Source of the DNA: Sulfurimonadaceae bacterium
GTDB lineage: Bacteria > Campylobacterota > Campylobacteria > Campylobacterales > Sulfurimonadaceae
Assembly (NCBI GenBank): GCA_026193155.1
Contig: JAPHSI010000182.1
Location: forward strand, 1 to 22,551
Direction of reading: 5' to 3'
Length of the DNA stretch: 22,551 nt
Shown here: one piece after another, positions 22,436-22,551 of the stretch
How positions within the stretch are numbered: the first letter of the stretch is position 1
Layout: each line of letters opens with the position of its first letter
The notes under the pieces: generated by a model
What the model was told of the DNA's origin: nothing
What the model saw: the letters and a program-made list of their open reading frames with translations, nothing else
Database searches by the model: none
Program-made: the position numbers and the translations under genes

Positions 22436-22551
22436 CTAAGCTTTAGGTTTTTTAGCACCGTATTTAGAACGAGCAACTCTTCTATCGTTAACACCAGCAG
22501 TATCTAGTGCACCACGAACGATGTGATACTTAACACCAGGTAAATCTTTAA
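22436..22551 (-). CDS. rpsL: 30S ribosomal protein S12, C-terminal fragment (cut by window edge)
   Basis: Only the last 37 codons and the TAG stop are present. They read KDLPGVKYHIVRGALDTAGV and continue through NDRRVARSKYGAKKPKA, the unmistakable C-terminus of S12, which lies at the decoding centre. The position ahead of rpsG and fusA on the same strand is the standard str operon order. Confidence 0.97.
   Translation of the reverse strand, partial: KDLPGVKYHIVRGALDTAGVNDRRVARSKYGAKKPKA

Noticed and set aside
1..22551. Search for CRISPR arrays, tRNA or rRNA genes, transposases, integrases and defence genes
   Set aside because: No spaced direct-repeat array, no tRNA-like cloverleaf with CCA-type end, and no mobile-element or defence protein motifs were seen on either strand.

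Overview
The window is AT-rich, densely packed chromosomal DNA of a Campylobacterota (epsilonproteobacterial) type, most like Sulfurimonas or a relative. The main reasons are the order flgB-flgC-fliE-ftsI, which is the arrangement known from Helicobacter and Campylobacter, a textbook RpoN (sigma-54) promoter in front of it, several extended -10 promoters (TGnTATAAT) with no clear -35, and short, often overlapping gene junctions. The genus is inference. Nothing looks like a plasmid, phage or genomic island, and I saw no tRNA, rRNA, CRISPR array or insertion sequence.

Layout. 1-1,740 (minus): a transcription unit made of a Cache-like membrane protein, hisH and the first codons of hisA, with a structured repeat between hisH and hisA. 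1,743-3,485: a secreted YfaP-like protein divergent from an LpxL/HtrB-type acyltransferase. 3,526-6,477 (minus): an AI-2E/PerM-type membrane protein, ruvB and panB. 6,535-7,676 (plus): a stand-alone HPt protein coupled to trpA. 7,673-11,293 (minus): two type IV prepilin-like proteins, priA and a phytase-like beta-propeller protein. 11,402-14,548 (plus): a perfect 17-bp inverted repeat, a sigma-54 promoter, flgB, flgC, fliE and a septal-type penicillin-binding protein. 14,525-16,511: divergent panC and prfB sharing a palindromic promoter. 16,539-17,853 (minus): an HD-GYP phosphodiesterase and a small membrane protein. 18,005-19,664: the leucyltransferase bpt, a secreted coiled-coil protein and a 75-residue membrane protein. 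19,682-22,551 (minus): a second copy of the structured repeat, then fusA, rpsG and the end of rpsL (str operon).

How the genes work together. Core functions (histidine, tryptophan and pantothenate synthesis, DNA repair and restart, translation) are interleaved with envelope and motility functions. panB and panC are both present but in separate units. The flagellar rod genes and the division transpeptidase appear to share one RpoN-driven transcript. The prepilins and PriA share another.

The most interesting unexplained signal is a structured element of about 80-100 bp present in two copies, each placed directly behind a stop codon (hisH and fusA), in the same orientation, with conserved sequence blocks and a base pair that changes on both sides of a stem. 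Several start sites were corrected from ribosome-binding-site evidence: the YfaP-like protein, the AI-2E protein, the penicillin-binding protein and, more tentatively, bpt. Five genes between about 6.9 and 12.8 kb appear to start with TTG. No gene-free stretch exceeds 300 bases; the longest is 11,294-11,506.
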